A DNA stretch of 64,000 nt from Ensifer adhaerens (GTDB lineage Bacteria; Pseudomonadota; Alphaproteobacteria; Rhizobiales; Rhizobiaceae). The DNA is taken from assembly GCF_000697965.2 (NCBI RefSeq), contig NZ_CP015880.1, positions 186,001-250,000 of the forward strand, written 5' to 3'. The position numbers and the translations under genes were made by a program. Under the pieces are notes generated by a model. It saw only the letters and a program-made list of their open reading frames with translations, was not told the origin of the DNA and searched no databases. Below are positions 35,190 to 43,390 of the stretch, piece after piece (position 1 is the stretch's first letter; each line of letters starts with the position of its first letter).

Positions 35190-36200
35190 ATGGGTTTGAG
35201 ACATGCATCGGCGGATGATCGCACTGCACTTGCGGCTTTGGAGTCGATCGGCCGGACGCTGACGACCGCGATGGCCGGCATCAAGGCGCTGGCGGACCAA
35301 TTTGGCGCTGACGAAGTTTTTGCGCGCAGCGTCGTCGAAGCCGTCGAACTGATCGGCGAAAGCCAGGGGCGCGTCGTCGTCTCCGGCGTCGGCAAGAGCG
35401 GCCATATCGGCCGCAAGATTGCAGCCACGCTGGCATCGACCGGAACATCCGCCTACTTCGTGCACCCGACCGAAGCGAGCCATGGCGACCTCGGCATGGT
35501 CACCTCGCAGGACGTGCTGATCCTGCTCTCCTGGTCGGGCGAGACGGCCGAGCTTGCCAACATGCTCACCTATGCCAAGCGCTTCAACGTGCCGATCGTC
35601 TCGATCTGCGCCAACCGCGACAGCGTGCTTGCCCGCAACTCGGAAGTGCCGATCGTCTTGCCGAAGGTTCAGGAAGCCTGTCCGCACGGCCTCGCGCCGA
35701 CGACCTCGGCCATGCTGCAACTCGCCATCGGCGACGCGCTCGCCATCGCGCTTTTGGAGCGGCGCGGCTTTTCGGCCGAGGATTTCAAGACTTTTCATCC
35801 GGGCGGCAAGCTCGGCGCGCAGTTGCGGCTTGTTCGCGAGCTGGCGCATGACGGCGCCCAGATGCCGCTTCTCAGCGTCGGACGCCCGATGAGCGAGGCG
35901 CTGATCGAGATGTCGTCCAAGGGTTTCGGTGTCGTCGGCATCATCGACGATGGCGGCAAGCTGGCCGGCGTGATCACCGACGGCGACCTGCGTCGTCACA
36001 TGTCCGGCGACCTGCTGCTGCAACCGGTCGAGGCGGTGATGTCGCGCAATCCGCGCGTGATCCGCGGCGACGTGCTTGCAAGCGGCGCCATGGAATTCAT
36101 GCAGCAGCATAAGGTGACCGTGCTCTTCGTCGTCGACGACGGCGGGGCGCCGGTCAGCATCCTGCATATTCATGATCTGCTGCGCGCTGGCGTCGTCTGA
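35190..36200 (+). CDS. kpsF: D-arabinose 5-phosphate isomerase, KpsF/GutQ family
   Basis: This 336-residue protein interconverts ribulose 5-phosphate and arabinose 5-phosphate, the first step to Kdo. An N-terminal SIS domain (VVSGVGKSGHIGRKIAATLASTG split across residues about 56-78, HPTEASHGDLGMV, SWSGETAEL) is followed by the EDFKTFHPGGKLG linker and two CBS domains (about 210-330). ATG at 35190 is chosen because the conserved part follows; ribosome site GGGG is weak. In Sinorhizobium a kpsF paralogue belongs to the rkp-1 capsule region, and here it lies 1.8 kb from rkpJ. Confidence 0.9.
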   Translation: MGLRHASADDRTALAALESIGRTLTTAMAGIKALADQFGADEVFARSVVEAVELIGESQGRVVVSGVGKSGHIGRKIAATLASTGTSAYFVHPTEASHGDLGMVTSQDVLILLSWSGETAELANMLTYAKRFNVPIVSICANRDSVLARNSEVPIVLPKVQEACPHGLAPTTSAMLQLAIGDALAIALLERRGFSAEDFKTFHPGGKLGAQLRLVRELAHDGAQMPLLSVGRPMSEALIEMSSKGFGVVGIIDDGGKLAGVITDGDLRRHMSGDLLLQPVEAVMSRNPRVIRGDVLASGAMEFMQQHKVTVLFVVDDGGAPVSILHIHDLLRAGVV

Positions 36201-36236
36201 GACTGCCAAGGCGGCCCTCCGCCTGGCGAAAGCAGC

Positions 36237-36761
36237 CTACCCCTTCACCACGGCGGGCCAGTCGCTCGTCGTGCCCGGCTGCACCGGCCGTTCCAGATAG
36301 GTGGAAAGCACCACATAGCTGCGCGTCGCCTTGACGCCGGGCGTGTCGTAGAGCCGCGCCAGAAGCCCTTCGAGCGCATGCGTGCTTTCTGTGCGCACCT
36401 TGAGCAGCATGCAGGTGTCGCCGGCGACCGAGTGGATCTCTTCCACTTCAGGGCATTCCTCGATCGCAAGCAGCGCCTGCGTCTTGCCCCAGCCGGTCGT
36501 GTCGACATGGACGAAGGCAAGCAGCGTCTTTCCGACCGCGTCCGGATCGATGAGCGCCGACACGCGGCGGATCGCGCCCGAACGCCGGAGCCGCTTCACC
36601 CGTTCATGGGCCGCCGGCGGCGAAAGTCCGACGCGTTCGCCAAGCTCGGCATAGCTCGTGGTCGCGTCCTCGACGAGGACGCCTAATAGTTTTCGGTCCA
36701 TCGCGTCGAGGTCGCGCTCCGGCGGACGCTTCCGCCGAACGTCATCTGTATTTTGATCCAT
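36237..36761 (-). CDS. Lrp/AsnC-family transcriptional regulator
   Basis: This 174-residue protein has an extended polar N-terminus, then the AsnC helix-turn-helix (LDAMDRKLLGVLVEDATTSYAELG split at about 18-40; VGLSPPAAHERVKRL) and a RAM ligand domain (AFVHVDTTGW, EEIHSVAGDTCMLLKVR). It diverges from an MFS exporter gene across 48 bases containing a near-perfect 21-bp palindrome. This suggests it senses an amino acid or small effector and controls both genes. Confidence 0.88.
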   Translation of the reverse strand: MDQNTDDVRRKRPPERDLDAMDRKLLGVLVEDATTSYAELGERVGLSPPAAHERVKRLRRSGAIRRVSALIDPDAVGKTLLAFVHVDTTGWGKTQALLAIEECPEVEEIHSVAGDTCMLLKVRTESTHALEGLLARLYDTPGVKATRSYVVLSTYLERPVQPGTTSDWPAVVKG

Positions 36762-36778
36762 ACCGAGAATTCCTCTTG

Positions 36779-36799
36779 TTGCTGAATTTCATTCTGCAA
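36779..36799. promoter_or_regulatory. AsnC/Lrp-type operator palindrome
   Basis: TTGCTGAAT (36779-36787) and ATTCTGCAA (36791-36799) are inverted around TTC with a single mismatch. The 21-bp AT-rich site fills the divergent promoter region between the regulator and the MFS gene. Confidence 0.65.
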
Positions 36800-36809
36800 A
36801 AATGGAGGA

Positions 36810-37997
36810 ATGACGAACATCAATCAACAAATTTCGCCAGATTCGATCGACAGGACCTCGATCGACAGGGCGCGCATCCCGCCCTTCGCCTATGTCCTGA
36901 CCGTCTGCATCGGCGTCATCGGCTCCAACTCGCTGGCGCTCGGACCAATCGCGCCGGAGGTGGCGCGGAGCCTCGGCACGGATGTTCCATCGGTAATGGT
37001 CGCTTCGGCCGCCTTCGGACTGGGCACGGCCGTCAGCGCCATCTTCCTTGGCCGCTTCATCGACCGGTACGGCCCCCATCGCATTCTGGCTGCCGCGCTG
37101 TTGCTTCTGGCCGCCGGGCTCACCGGTAGCGCGCTTGCGCCCATGCTGGCGTTCCTGGTCGCCGCCCAACTCGTTGTCGGCGTCGCCACCGGCATTGCGC
37201 TTCCGTCGATCTACACGCTGGCCTCAGTGATCGCGCCGGCCGGACGGGAGAGCGAGACGATCGGCCTGGTGCTGACCGGCTGGACGCTCAGCATGGTGGC
37301 CGGCGTGCCGCTATCGGCAGCGATTGCTGACTTCGGAGGATGGCGCGCCGTTTACTTCGTCGTTGCCGTAGCCACACTGGTTGCTTGCGCTGCCGTCAGG
37401 CTCGCGCCGGTGCGGGAAGGACTGGCCGGCAAGACGACGTCGCCGCTCGCGGCGCTTGGCGTGCGTGGCGCCGGACCGCTGTTGATCGCCTGTGCCGCCT
37501 TCATGGCCGCCTTCTACGGCGTTTATGCCTATATCGGCGAACACCTGCACGCAGCGCTCGGGTTGCCCCTCAGCGCCAATGGCCTCGTGGCCGTTTCCTA
37601 CGGCTTCGGCTTCGGTGCGGCGGCACTACTCGACCGGCTGATCGACCGCTTCGGCGCTGGCAGGTTGCTGCCTCTGATTTTTCTCGTCGTCGCCGGCGTC
37701 TATGCGGCGATGGCCGCCGTGAGTAGCTCCTACACGGCCATGCTGGTCGTCGTCTTTTTCTGGGGCCTTGCCAACCATTTCGGTCTCAACGTGCTGATCA
37801 TGCGGCTGACGGGGCTCGATCCCACAAGGCGTGGCGCGATCATGGGGCTGAACAGCGGCGTCACCTATCTGTCGCTCTTTTTGGGAACGCTTGGTTTCGG
37901 CGTGGTTTATGGCGGGGCCGGTTTTTCCGCGCTGCCCTTGGCCGCGACCGGCCTGATGCTGGTCGCCGCCATCGCCGCAGCGCTCGCGCCGCGCTAG
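36810..37997 (+). CDS. MFS exporter (AraJ/YdhP-like 12-helix)
   Basis: A 395-residue, twelve-helix major facilitator protein. The first half has the loop motif GRFIDRYGPHRIL between helices 2 and 3; the matching region of the second half is DRLIDRFGAGRLLPL. The size and motif place it near the arabinose-efflux/YdhP drug:H+ antiporter group. The substrate is unknown. GGAGG lies immediately before the ATG, closer than usual, so translation may be weak or start from another codon. Its divergent AsnC-type neighbour suggests export of an amino acid or analogue. Confidence 0.85.
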   Translation: MTNINQQISPDSIDRTSIDRARIPPFAYVLTVCIGVIGSNSLALGPIAPEVARSLGTDVPSVMVASAAFGLGTAVSAIFLGRFIDRYGPHRILAAALLLLAAGLTGSALAPMLAFLVAAQLVVGVATGIALPSIYTLASVIAPAGRESETIGLVLTGWTLSMVAGVPLSAAIADFGGWRAVYFVVAVATLVACAAVRLAPVREGLAGKTTSPLAALGVRGAGPLLIACAAFMAAFYGVYAYIGEHLHAALGLPLSANGLVAVSYGFGFGAAALLDRLIDRFGAGRLLPLIFLVVAGVYAAMAAVSSSYTAMLVVVFFWGLANHFGLNVLIMRLTGLDPTRRGAIMGLNSGVTYLSLFLGTLGFGVVYGGAGFSALPLAATGLMLVAAIAAALAPR

Positions 37998-38018
37998 GTC
38001 CCCGCGATGTGAAAACGG

Positions 38019-39347
38019 CTACCCTTGGCGGGAAGCGGAAGGCGCGCGTTTCGCAGGCTTTTGGCGCGGCGCGGGGTCAATAAAGGCGCCAGGTTCGTTG
38101 AGGCTGCTTTCGTTCAGCCGCCGGGCAATCGCTTCCGCGCCGGCATCGGTTCCGGCGCGGGAATAAAGGTTGCCGCGCACCTGGATCGACGCGGCAAGCA
38201 GGCGGAACATTGCGACACTAAGTTCAGGCTCCGGCGCCTGGGGCGCCTGCCAGAAACCGTCGAGTGGCTGCTGGTCGGTCAGACCGGCAATATCGAAGAC
38301 GGCAGTGCCGAGCACTTTGACCGGCCGCCCTTGCTTCAGGGCGTGCAATCCGGCCGTCGAATTCACCGTGACCATGCCGGCGCTCGCCTCGCCAAGCGTA
38401 TCGAGATTTCCGCCGTCCAGGTAGAAGACGCGCCCTCTCAAGCCAAGCGCCGCTGCTCGCTGCTCGATGAAGCTGCGCCACGGGACCAGGTCGTTGTCGA
38501 GCGGATGCACCTTGAAGACCAGGCGTGCATTCGGCGCGGCAAAGGCGCCGAACGAGGTCAGGACGTCAGCGATTGCATCCTTCTGGCTGTGGAAGGGCGA
38601 ATGCGCCCTGAGCTGAAAGTCGGTTTCGAGCTGAAGCGGATAGACGAAGTAGGGGGCATCGTCCGAAAGGAGCTGCGCAACGGTCGCCACCGCTTCCGCG
38701 TTGCGCCGCTTCTCGGAGAGCAGCCGGCGCACCCAGCCCGCGTATTCGGCGAGCGGATGGAAAATCCCGTGACGGCGGTAGTGCGGAAACAGGAACCAGA
38801 AAAAGACGTTCGGCAGATTGTAGAGCAGATCGTAGCTCGCATCGGCGAGGAACGTCTGGCTGTAGCGCTTGCGCCAGTCCGGCTCCGGCAGGTTTGACGC
38901 TGCCGAAAGGATCTGACCGGCGTCGTTCGGAAAATGGGAGTTCGACGACATGCCGTTGCGCTCGAGCGTCAGCCAGTCCGGCCGCAGATAGCCCATTTCG
39001 ATAATGGCGACACTGACGCCGGCGCGATGGGCGACGGCAGTCGCTGCCTGGTGATAAGGCCGCTCTTCGCCAAGCAGCAGCATGTCGGTGACGCCGTGGG
39101 TGGCGATGAATGTCTCGAGATAGCCAGGCCAGGCGGCCGCCGTACCGCGATAGTTGAAGCCGCCCTTGCGGCGCCAGAAGATCTGGTCGCCGACGTTCAG
39201 ATTGATCCTCAGGCAGCGGTGGCCGAGGGCTTCGAGCCGGTCGGCGATCTTGCGGAAGATCGGCGAGGAGGGGCCCTGCAGGAACAGGAAGACCCGCTGT
39301 CTCGGCCGTGCGGCCCCACCGGCCGATGTCGTCGAAGCGTTCTCCAT
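38019..39347 (-). CDS. rkpJ: KpsS-like capsule polysaccharide protein RkpJ
   Basis: A 442-residue cytoplasmic protein resembling KpsS: it opens with the typical FLFLQGPSSPIFRKIADRL segment, and has the paired motifs FKVHPLDN and VNSTAGLHALKQGRPV found in KpsS/KpsC retaining Kdo transferases. In E. coli these enzymes start the poly-Kdo linker on the capsule's lipid anchor. In S. meliloti rkpJ is required for K-antigen. The C-terminal tail is basic and low-complexity. It is the last gene of rkpA-G-H-I-J, 13 bases behind rkpI. Confidence 0.87.
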   Translation of the reverse strand: MENASTTSAGGAARPRQRVFLFLQGPSSPIFRKIADRLEALGHRCLRINLNVGDQIFWRRKGGFNYRGTAAAWPGYLETFIATHGVTDMLLLGEERPYHQAATAVAHRAGVSVAIIEMGYLRPDWLTLERNGMSSNSHFPNDAGQILSAASNLPEPDWRKRYSQTFLADASYDLLYNLPNVFFWFLFPHYRRHGIFHPLAEYAGWVRRLLSEKRRNAEAVATVAQLLSDDAPYFVYPLQLETDFQLRAHSPFHSQKDAIADVLTSFGAFAAPNARLVFKVHPLDNDLVPWRSFIEQRAAALGLRGRVFYLDGGNLDTLGEASAGMVTVNSTAGLHALKQGRPVKVLGTAVFDIAGLTDQQPLDGFWQAPQAPEPELSVAMFRLLAASIQVRGNLYSRAGTDAGAEAIARRLNESSLNEPGAFIDPAPRQKPAKRAPSASRQG

Positions 39348-39360
39348 CCGCAGACCGCCG

Positions 39361-40953
39361 CTAGCGCAGCGTATCCTTTCTCAGGTTCGCGTGGTTGAGA
39401 AGCGCCTCAATCAGGTTCCAGGCCTCGACGCTGCTCGGTTCGGCCGGCTTATGGGACGACCGCTTCGCCTTGGCGAGCGGCACGATCAGATAGTCGGTGC
39501 GCGGATCCGGGAAGGGGTCGGCGAAGGATTTGAGCAGCGGTGCGTGATCGCCGTAGAACACGAGCCAGACCGGACGGTCGAGCTTGTCGAGGTGTTCGCT
39601 CAATGTGTTGAGCGCCGCATCGGACTGCTCGAGGATGGCCAGATAGATGTCGACGGGATTGGTGAGGTCGCCGACGCGGCCCGGCTCCCATGGACCGTGA
39701 TTGGCCATGGATGCGACGAAGATGAAGCCGCTTTCGTCTTCGGGCAGCTTCTCGCTTGCGTCGATCACCTTCGCCGCGAGCTTCTCGTCGGAGACGTAGG
39801 GTCCGTCTCGCTCTGGGCGATGGTCGAAACCGTCGAGCATCGTCAGCTTGGAGAAGCCGAGCTGCGGCATCGCCTTGTGCCTGAGGAAGAAGGTCCGGTC
39901 ATAAGGATGGATGAAGTGGGTATTCCAGCCGGCACGCTTCAACTTTCCGGGCCAGACGACGTCGGCATAGTGCGATGCGCGCAGATAGGGATAGCTGGCG
40001 TCGACATGAATATCGTCGGGCACCAGGCCGCTGATCACGGCGAATTCGGTGCGCAGCGTATAGCCGCCTTCGAACACGCTGCTGAGCCGGCCCCACTGAA
40101 CCGCCTCGCGCCGCAGCCGGTCGAGCGTCGGCAGTTTCAGCGTATCGACGCCGAAGTGCCGCATGTCGATGAAGGATTCCGATTGCCAGACGACGATCAG
40201 CGGCGAGCCGTCGTCACCGATCAGATCCTGCACGGCGGCCCGGACGATCTTGGAGAGATCCGCGACGATCTTTTCGCGACGCACACCGAGCCAGATGATG
40301 AAACGGAAGACGACCGAGCCGAAGGTACCGAAGCGCACCGTGTTCATCTTGACGTCGAGGACCTTGAGCAGCCGCTGTACCAGCGCGGCCGTCGGGCGGT
40401 TCACCGGGCCGTAGAAGAGCAGGAGCCAGGGACCATAGGCGATGCCGAGCATCACGAGGATCCAGAAGGCCTTCCCCCGGTCCGGCAGAATCGCCGGCTC
40501 GAAGTACATGTAGAGGCCGGAAACGCCAAAGACGTAGAGGAAGGCGACGGTCCAGAAGACGACGTTCAGTGAGCTCGCATAGAAGATCGTCTTGTACTTG
40601 AACACGTCGACGACCAGCGCGATGTCGGAAAAGATCAGCGGTTCACGGATGAACTTGAACTTGGCGCGGGAAATGCCGGTGAAGATGATGAAGAAGCTCA
40701 TCGTGCCCGCCGCCGCATAGAGCGGACGCCAGGATCCGGCGAAGAAACCGGCAAAGACCAGAGCGATGACAGGTAGGCGGGCAAGCACGTCGATCACGTC
40801 CTGCGTGCGTCCGAAAGGCGAAGGATTGGCGCGCCGCTCCCGCTTCGGCAGGGCGAAACGGTCGGTGAAGAAGATCACCGCGCAGGACAGCAGATAACAA
40901 CTAAGCGTCAGTGTTATCGGATAGTCGTGCAGCTGAAAGGGAAGCAACGCCAA
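39361..40953 (-). CDS. rkpI: membrane sulfatase/LtaS-like phosphotransferase RkpI
   Basis: A 530-residue protein: four to five helices in the first about 180 residues, then a periplasmic alkaline-phosphatase-superfamily domain. Metal or nucleophile candidates are Glu in WQSESF, Thr in GGYTLRTEF, and the later Asp-His in FYGDHAPLL; ASMANHGPW is also typical. Homologues include lipoteichoic acid synthase and phosphoethanolamine transferases, so transfer of a phospho-group to a lipid or glycan is plausible but unproven. rkpI is known to be needed for K-antigen in S. meliloti. The rkpH gene ends 98 bases upstream. Confidence 0.85.
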   Translation of the reverse strand: MALLPFQLHDYPITLTLSCYLLSCAVIFFTDRFALPKRERRANPSPFGRTQDVIDVLARLPVIALVFAGFFAGSWRPLYAAAGTMSFFIIFTGISRAKFKFIREPLIFSDIALVVDVFKYKTIFYASSLNVVFWTVAFLYVFGVSGLYMYFEPAILPDRGKAFWILVMLGIAYGPWLLLFYGPVNRPTAALVQRLLKVLDVKMNTVRFGTFGSVVFRFIIWLGVRREKIVADLSKIVRAAVQDLIGDDGSPLIVVWQSESFIDMRHFGVDTLKLPTLDRLRREAVQWGRLSSVFEGGYTLRTEFAVISGLVPDDIHVDASYPYLRASHYADVVWPGKLKRAGWNTHFIHPYDRTFFLRHKAMPQLGFSKLTMLDGFDHRPERDGPYVSDEKLAAKVIDASEKLPEDESGFIFVASMANHGPWEPGRVGDLTNPVDIYLAILEQSDAALNTLSEHLDKLDRPVWLVFYGDHAPLLKSFADPFPDPRTDYLIVPLAKAKRSSHKPAEPSSVEAWNLIEALLNHANLRKDTLR

Positions 40954-41050
40954 GCGGAAACCTTCATGTCTTCATGCCGGCCGATGCCGCTTTATGCGGC
41001 ACAGCGTCCGCCCGACACTTAGATCTTATCGATGCTAGGTACAAGCACCG

Positions 41051-41890
41051 TCAGGTCCGGTGCTCGGACACTCCACGATTATGCGTCGCCGTGTTGCCGC
41101 ACCGCACAATCGCCCGGTCGAACCACCAGTTGAGCAGGGGACGAACGGCGGGAGCGAAGCGTCCAAGTAGAAACAATGTCGTGCCGAAATAGACTTCGAA
41201 CCGGCCGCGGTCGGTTCCCTTGACGATCCGCTTGGCCACCGCTTCGGCCGGCCAGGGCCGGACCGTGCCCATGATCGTGGCCGCTTCCGGCGGTCGCGCC
41301 GCCAGCTCGCGCTGAAACTGCGGCGTTTCCGTATCCGGCGGAAAACAGACGGAGACACTGACGCCGTGCGGACGGGCTTCTGAACGCAGCGCCTGGGCGA
41401 AGCCGTGCACGGCGAACTTGGAGGCGCAATAGGCCGAATAACCATAGATGCCGAGTAGCCCTGCGCCGGACGAGATCATCATAATCCGGCCCCGCCGGCG
41501 CCGCTTCATGCTGTCATAGACCGCCCGGACCGCATGCACCGTGCCGGAGAAGTTGGTGTCCATCTGCTGCCGGAACGAGGCGCTGTCGAGCTCCTCGAAC
41601 CGGCCGGGTTCGACGATGCCGGCCGATGCCACCAGGATGTCGCAGGGGCCGAAGGCCTGTTCGCACCGACGAATGGCCGCTTCGACGTCGCTTTCCACCG
41701 CGACGTCGGCGGCCTCGATCCGGATGCTGTCGGCGTTCGCCCCACTGGATGCGATAAGTTTTGCCTGCGCGCCTTCCAGGAGGCCACGGGAGCGGGCAAT
41801 CAGCGAGAGGCGCGCCCCGCGCGCCGCGTAGATCGATGCGACCGCAAATCCGATACCGCTCGAGCCACCGGTAATGATCACATGCGCCAT
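41051..41890 (-). CDS. rkpH: short-chain dehydrogenase RkpH, 3-ketodihydrosphingosine reductase-like
   Basis: This 279-residue SDR has the NADPH motif ITGGSSGIGFAV, the Asn-Ala-Gly equivalent VASAGIVEPG, and the catalytic YxxxK in YSAYCASKFAVHG. The segment VSVCFPPDTETPQF is strikingly like the PPDTDTPGF signature of 3-ketodihydrosphingosine reductases, which reduce the 3-keto group of sphingoid bases. A hydrophobic C-terminal stretch suggests membrane association. It follows rkpG, an alpha-oxoamine synthase, in the operon, which fits reduction of a long-chain aminoketone. The established point is only that rkpH is needed for K-antigen. Confidence 0.88.
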   Translation of the reverse strand: MAHVIITGGSSGIGFAVASIYAARGARLSLIARSRGLLEGAQAKLIASSGANADSIRIEAADVAVESDVEAAIRRCEQAFGPCDILVASAGIVEPGRFEELDSASFRQQMDTNFSGTVHAVRAVYDSMKRRRRGRIMMISSGAGLLGIYGYSAYCASKFAVHGFAQALRSEARPHGVSVSVCFPPDTETPQFQRELAARPPEAATIMGTVRPWPAEAVAKRIVKGTDRGRFEVYFGTTLFLLGRFAPAVRPLLNWWFDRAIVRCGNTATHNRGVSEHRT

Positions 41891-41974
41891 GCTGGTATTC
41901 CGCTCCAGAGTTCGGGAGAGTGCGAAGCGGCTCTGCTTCCGCGACCACCTGACCCGGCAGCAAATGCGATCGGG

Positions 41975-43390
41975 TCAGCGCGCCGAGAGCGCTTTCATCA
42001 TCTGGTCGATGTCGATGCCGCCAAGGCCGAAGTTGCGTTCGGTAAGGTCGGCCAGACGCTCGGCCGTGAGTGTTACCGTGCGCCGGATCTGCTCTTCCGT
42101 GTGGTCGCTGGTGATGAAGAAGCGCAGCCGAGCCAGGCCTTCCGGGACCGCCGGGTGGATGATCGGCAGCGCATTGACCCCTTCGGCAAGCAGGTCGTTC
42201 GACAGCTGCACCGCACGCAGGGAATCGCCAACCAGAACCGGAACCACGGAAAATCCGCTGCTGAGGCCGGTGTCGAGCCCCGCTTCCTTGGCAAGCTTGA
42301 GGAAGAGCGCGCCGTTGCGGCGCAGCGCCGCCGTGCGCGTCGGCTCCCGTTCCAGCACCTCCAGGCTTGTGGTTGCCGCGGCCGCCAGAACCGGCGCAAG
42401 GCCGACGCTGTAGACGAAGCCGCCGGCCGATGCCTTCAGCACCTCGACCAGCGCTTCGCTGCCGGCGATGTAGCCGCCGCAGCTCGACGTGGTCTTGGAG
42501 AGCGTGCCCATCCAGATGTCGATCTCGCGGGGATCGACGCCGAAATGCTCTGCAAGCCCGCGGCCGGTCTTGCCGAGAACGCCGAGCGAATGCGCTTCGT
42601 CGACCATCAGCCAGAAGCCATATTCGGCCCGGAGCTTCAGAAGCGCCGGCAGGTCGGCGACGTCGCCGTCCATCGAGTAGATGCCCTCGACGATGACCAT
42701 GATGCGGCGATAGTCGCCGGCGACCGTGCGCAGCACGTGTTCGAGGTCGGCGACGTCATTGTGCTTGAACAGGCGTCGTGTCGCGCCCGAGAGCTTGACG
42801 CCGGCAAGGGCGCTGTTGTGGATGAACTCGTCGTGGACGACGAGGTCCTTCGGTCCCATCAGGCAGCTGATGGCGGCGACATTGGTGAGATAGCCGCTGA
42901 CGAAACAGACGGCGGCATCGACGCCATAGAAGTCGGCGATCTTCTCTTCCAGCGCCACATGCACCGGACGCTCGCCGGCGACGAGGCGGCTCGCCGAGGC
43001 GGAAATGCCGAAGGTGCCGATGGTATCGCGTGCCCGCGCAAGCACCTCCGCATGGCGATTGAGGCCAAGATAGTCATAGGAGGCGAAGTTGATCAGCTTG
43101 CGGCCATCGATGACGGTGGTCGCGCCGGCGGCCGTCTGATGGGCACGATAGAACGGATTGGCGATGCCGAGCTGTTCGCTTGCAAACTTCTGCGTCATCA
43201 CCTGCTTGTATTCCGGCAGGTCTTCGAAACGGGCCTGCTGCCGGCGCGCCGGCGGCGGCATCTCCCGCTCCGAGCGCGCCATGCGGTTGCGCTCGGAGGA
43301 TTGATGCGTGTTTCTCATCCGGTCCAGCAGGTTCTCTTTGAGGCTGCTGGTCATCTTGGATGCGCCTGGACCGTTTCCGTTCGTGCTCAT
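41975..43390 (-). CDS. rkpG: alpha-oxoamine synthase RkpG
   Basis: A 471-residue PLP enzyme of the AONS/KBL/SPT group: after a polar N-terminal extension of about 85 residues it has NFASYDYLGL, the cofactor motif VDEAHSLGVLGKTGRG, and the Schiff-base Lys in GTLSKTTSSCGGYIAGS. The family condenses an acyl thioester with an amino acid and releases CO2. Here the acyl donor could be the RkpA acyl carrier domain, since rkpA ends with an ACP and the two genes overlap by four bases (ATGA). Homologues are also annotated as 2-amino-3-ketobutyrate CoA ligase. The amino acid substrate is unknown. Confidence 0.88.
   Translation of the reverse strand: MSTNGNGPGASKMTSSLKENLLDRMRNTHQSSERNRMARSEREMPPPARRQQARFEDLPEYKQVMTQKFASEQLGIANPFYRAHQTAAGATTVIDGRKLINFASYDYLGLNRHAEVLARARDTIGTFGISASASRLVAGERPVHVALEEKIADFYGVDAAVCFVSGYLTNVAAISCLMGPKDLVVHDEFIHNSALAGVKLSGATRRLFKHNDVADLEHVLRTVAGDYRRIMVIVEGIYSMDGDVADLPALLKLRAEYGFWLMVDEAHSLGVLGKTGRGLAEHFGVDPREIDIWMGTLSKTTSSCGGYIAGSEALVEVLKASAGGFVYSVGLAPVLAAAATTSLEVLEREPTRTAALRRNGALFLKLAKEAGLDTGLSSGFSVVPVLVGDSLRAVQLSNDLLAEGVNALPIIHPAVPEGLARLRFFITSDHTEEQIRRTVTLTAERLADLTERNFGLGGIDIDQMMKALSAR

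Noticed and set aside
39154..40572. 472-codon plus-strand frame over rkpI/rkpJ
   Set aside because: Crosses the boundary of two well-supported genes on the other strand and has shadow composition.
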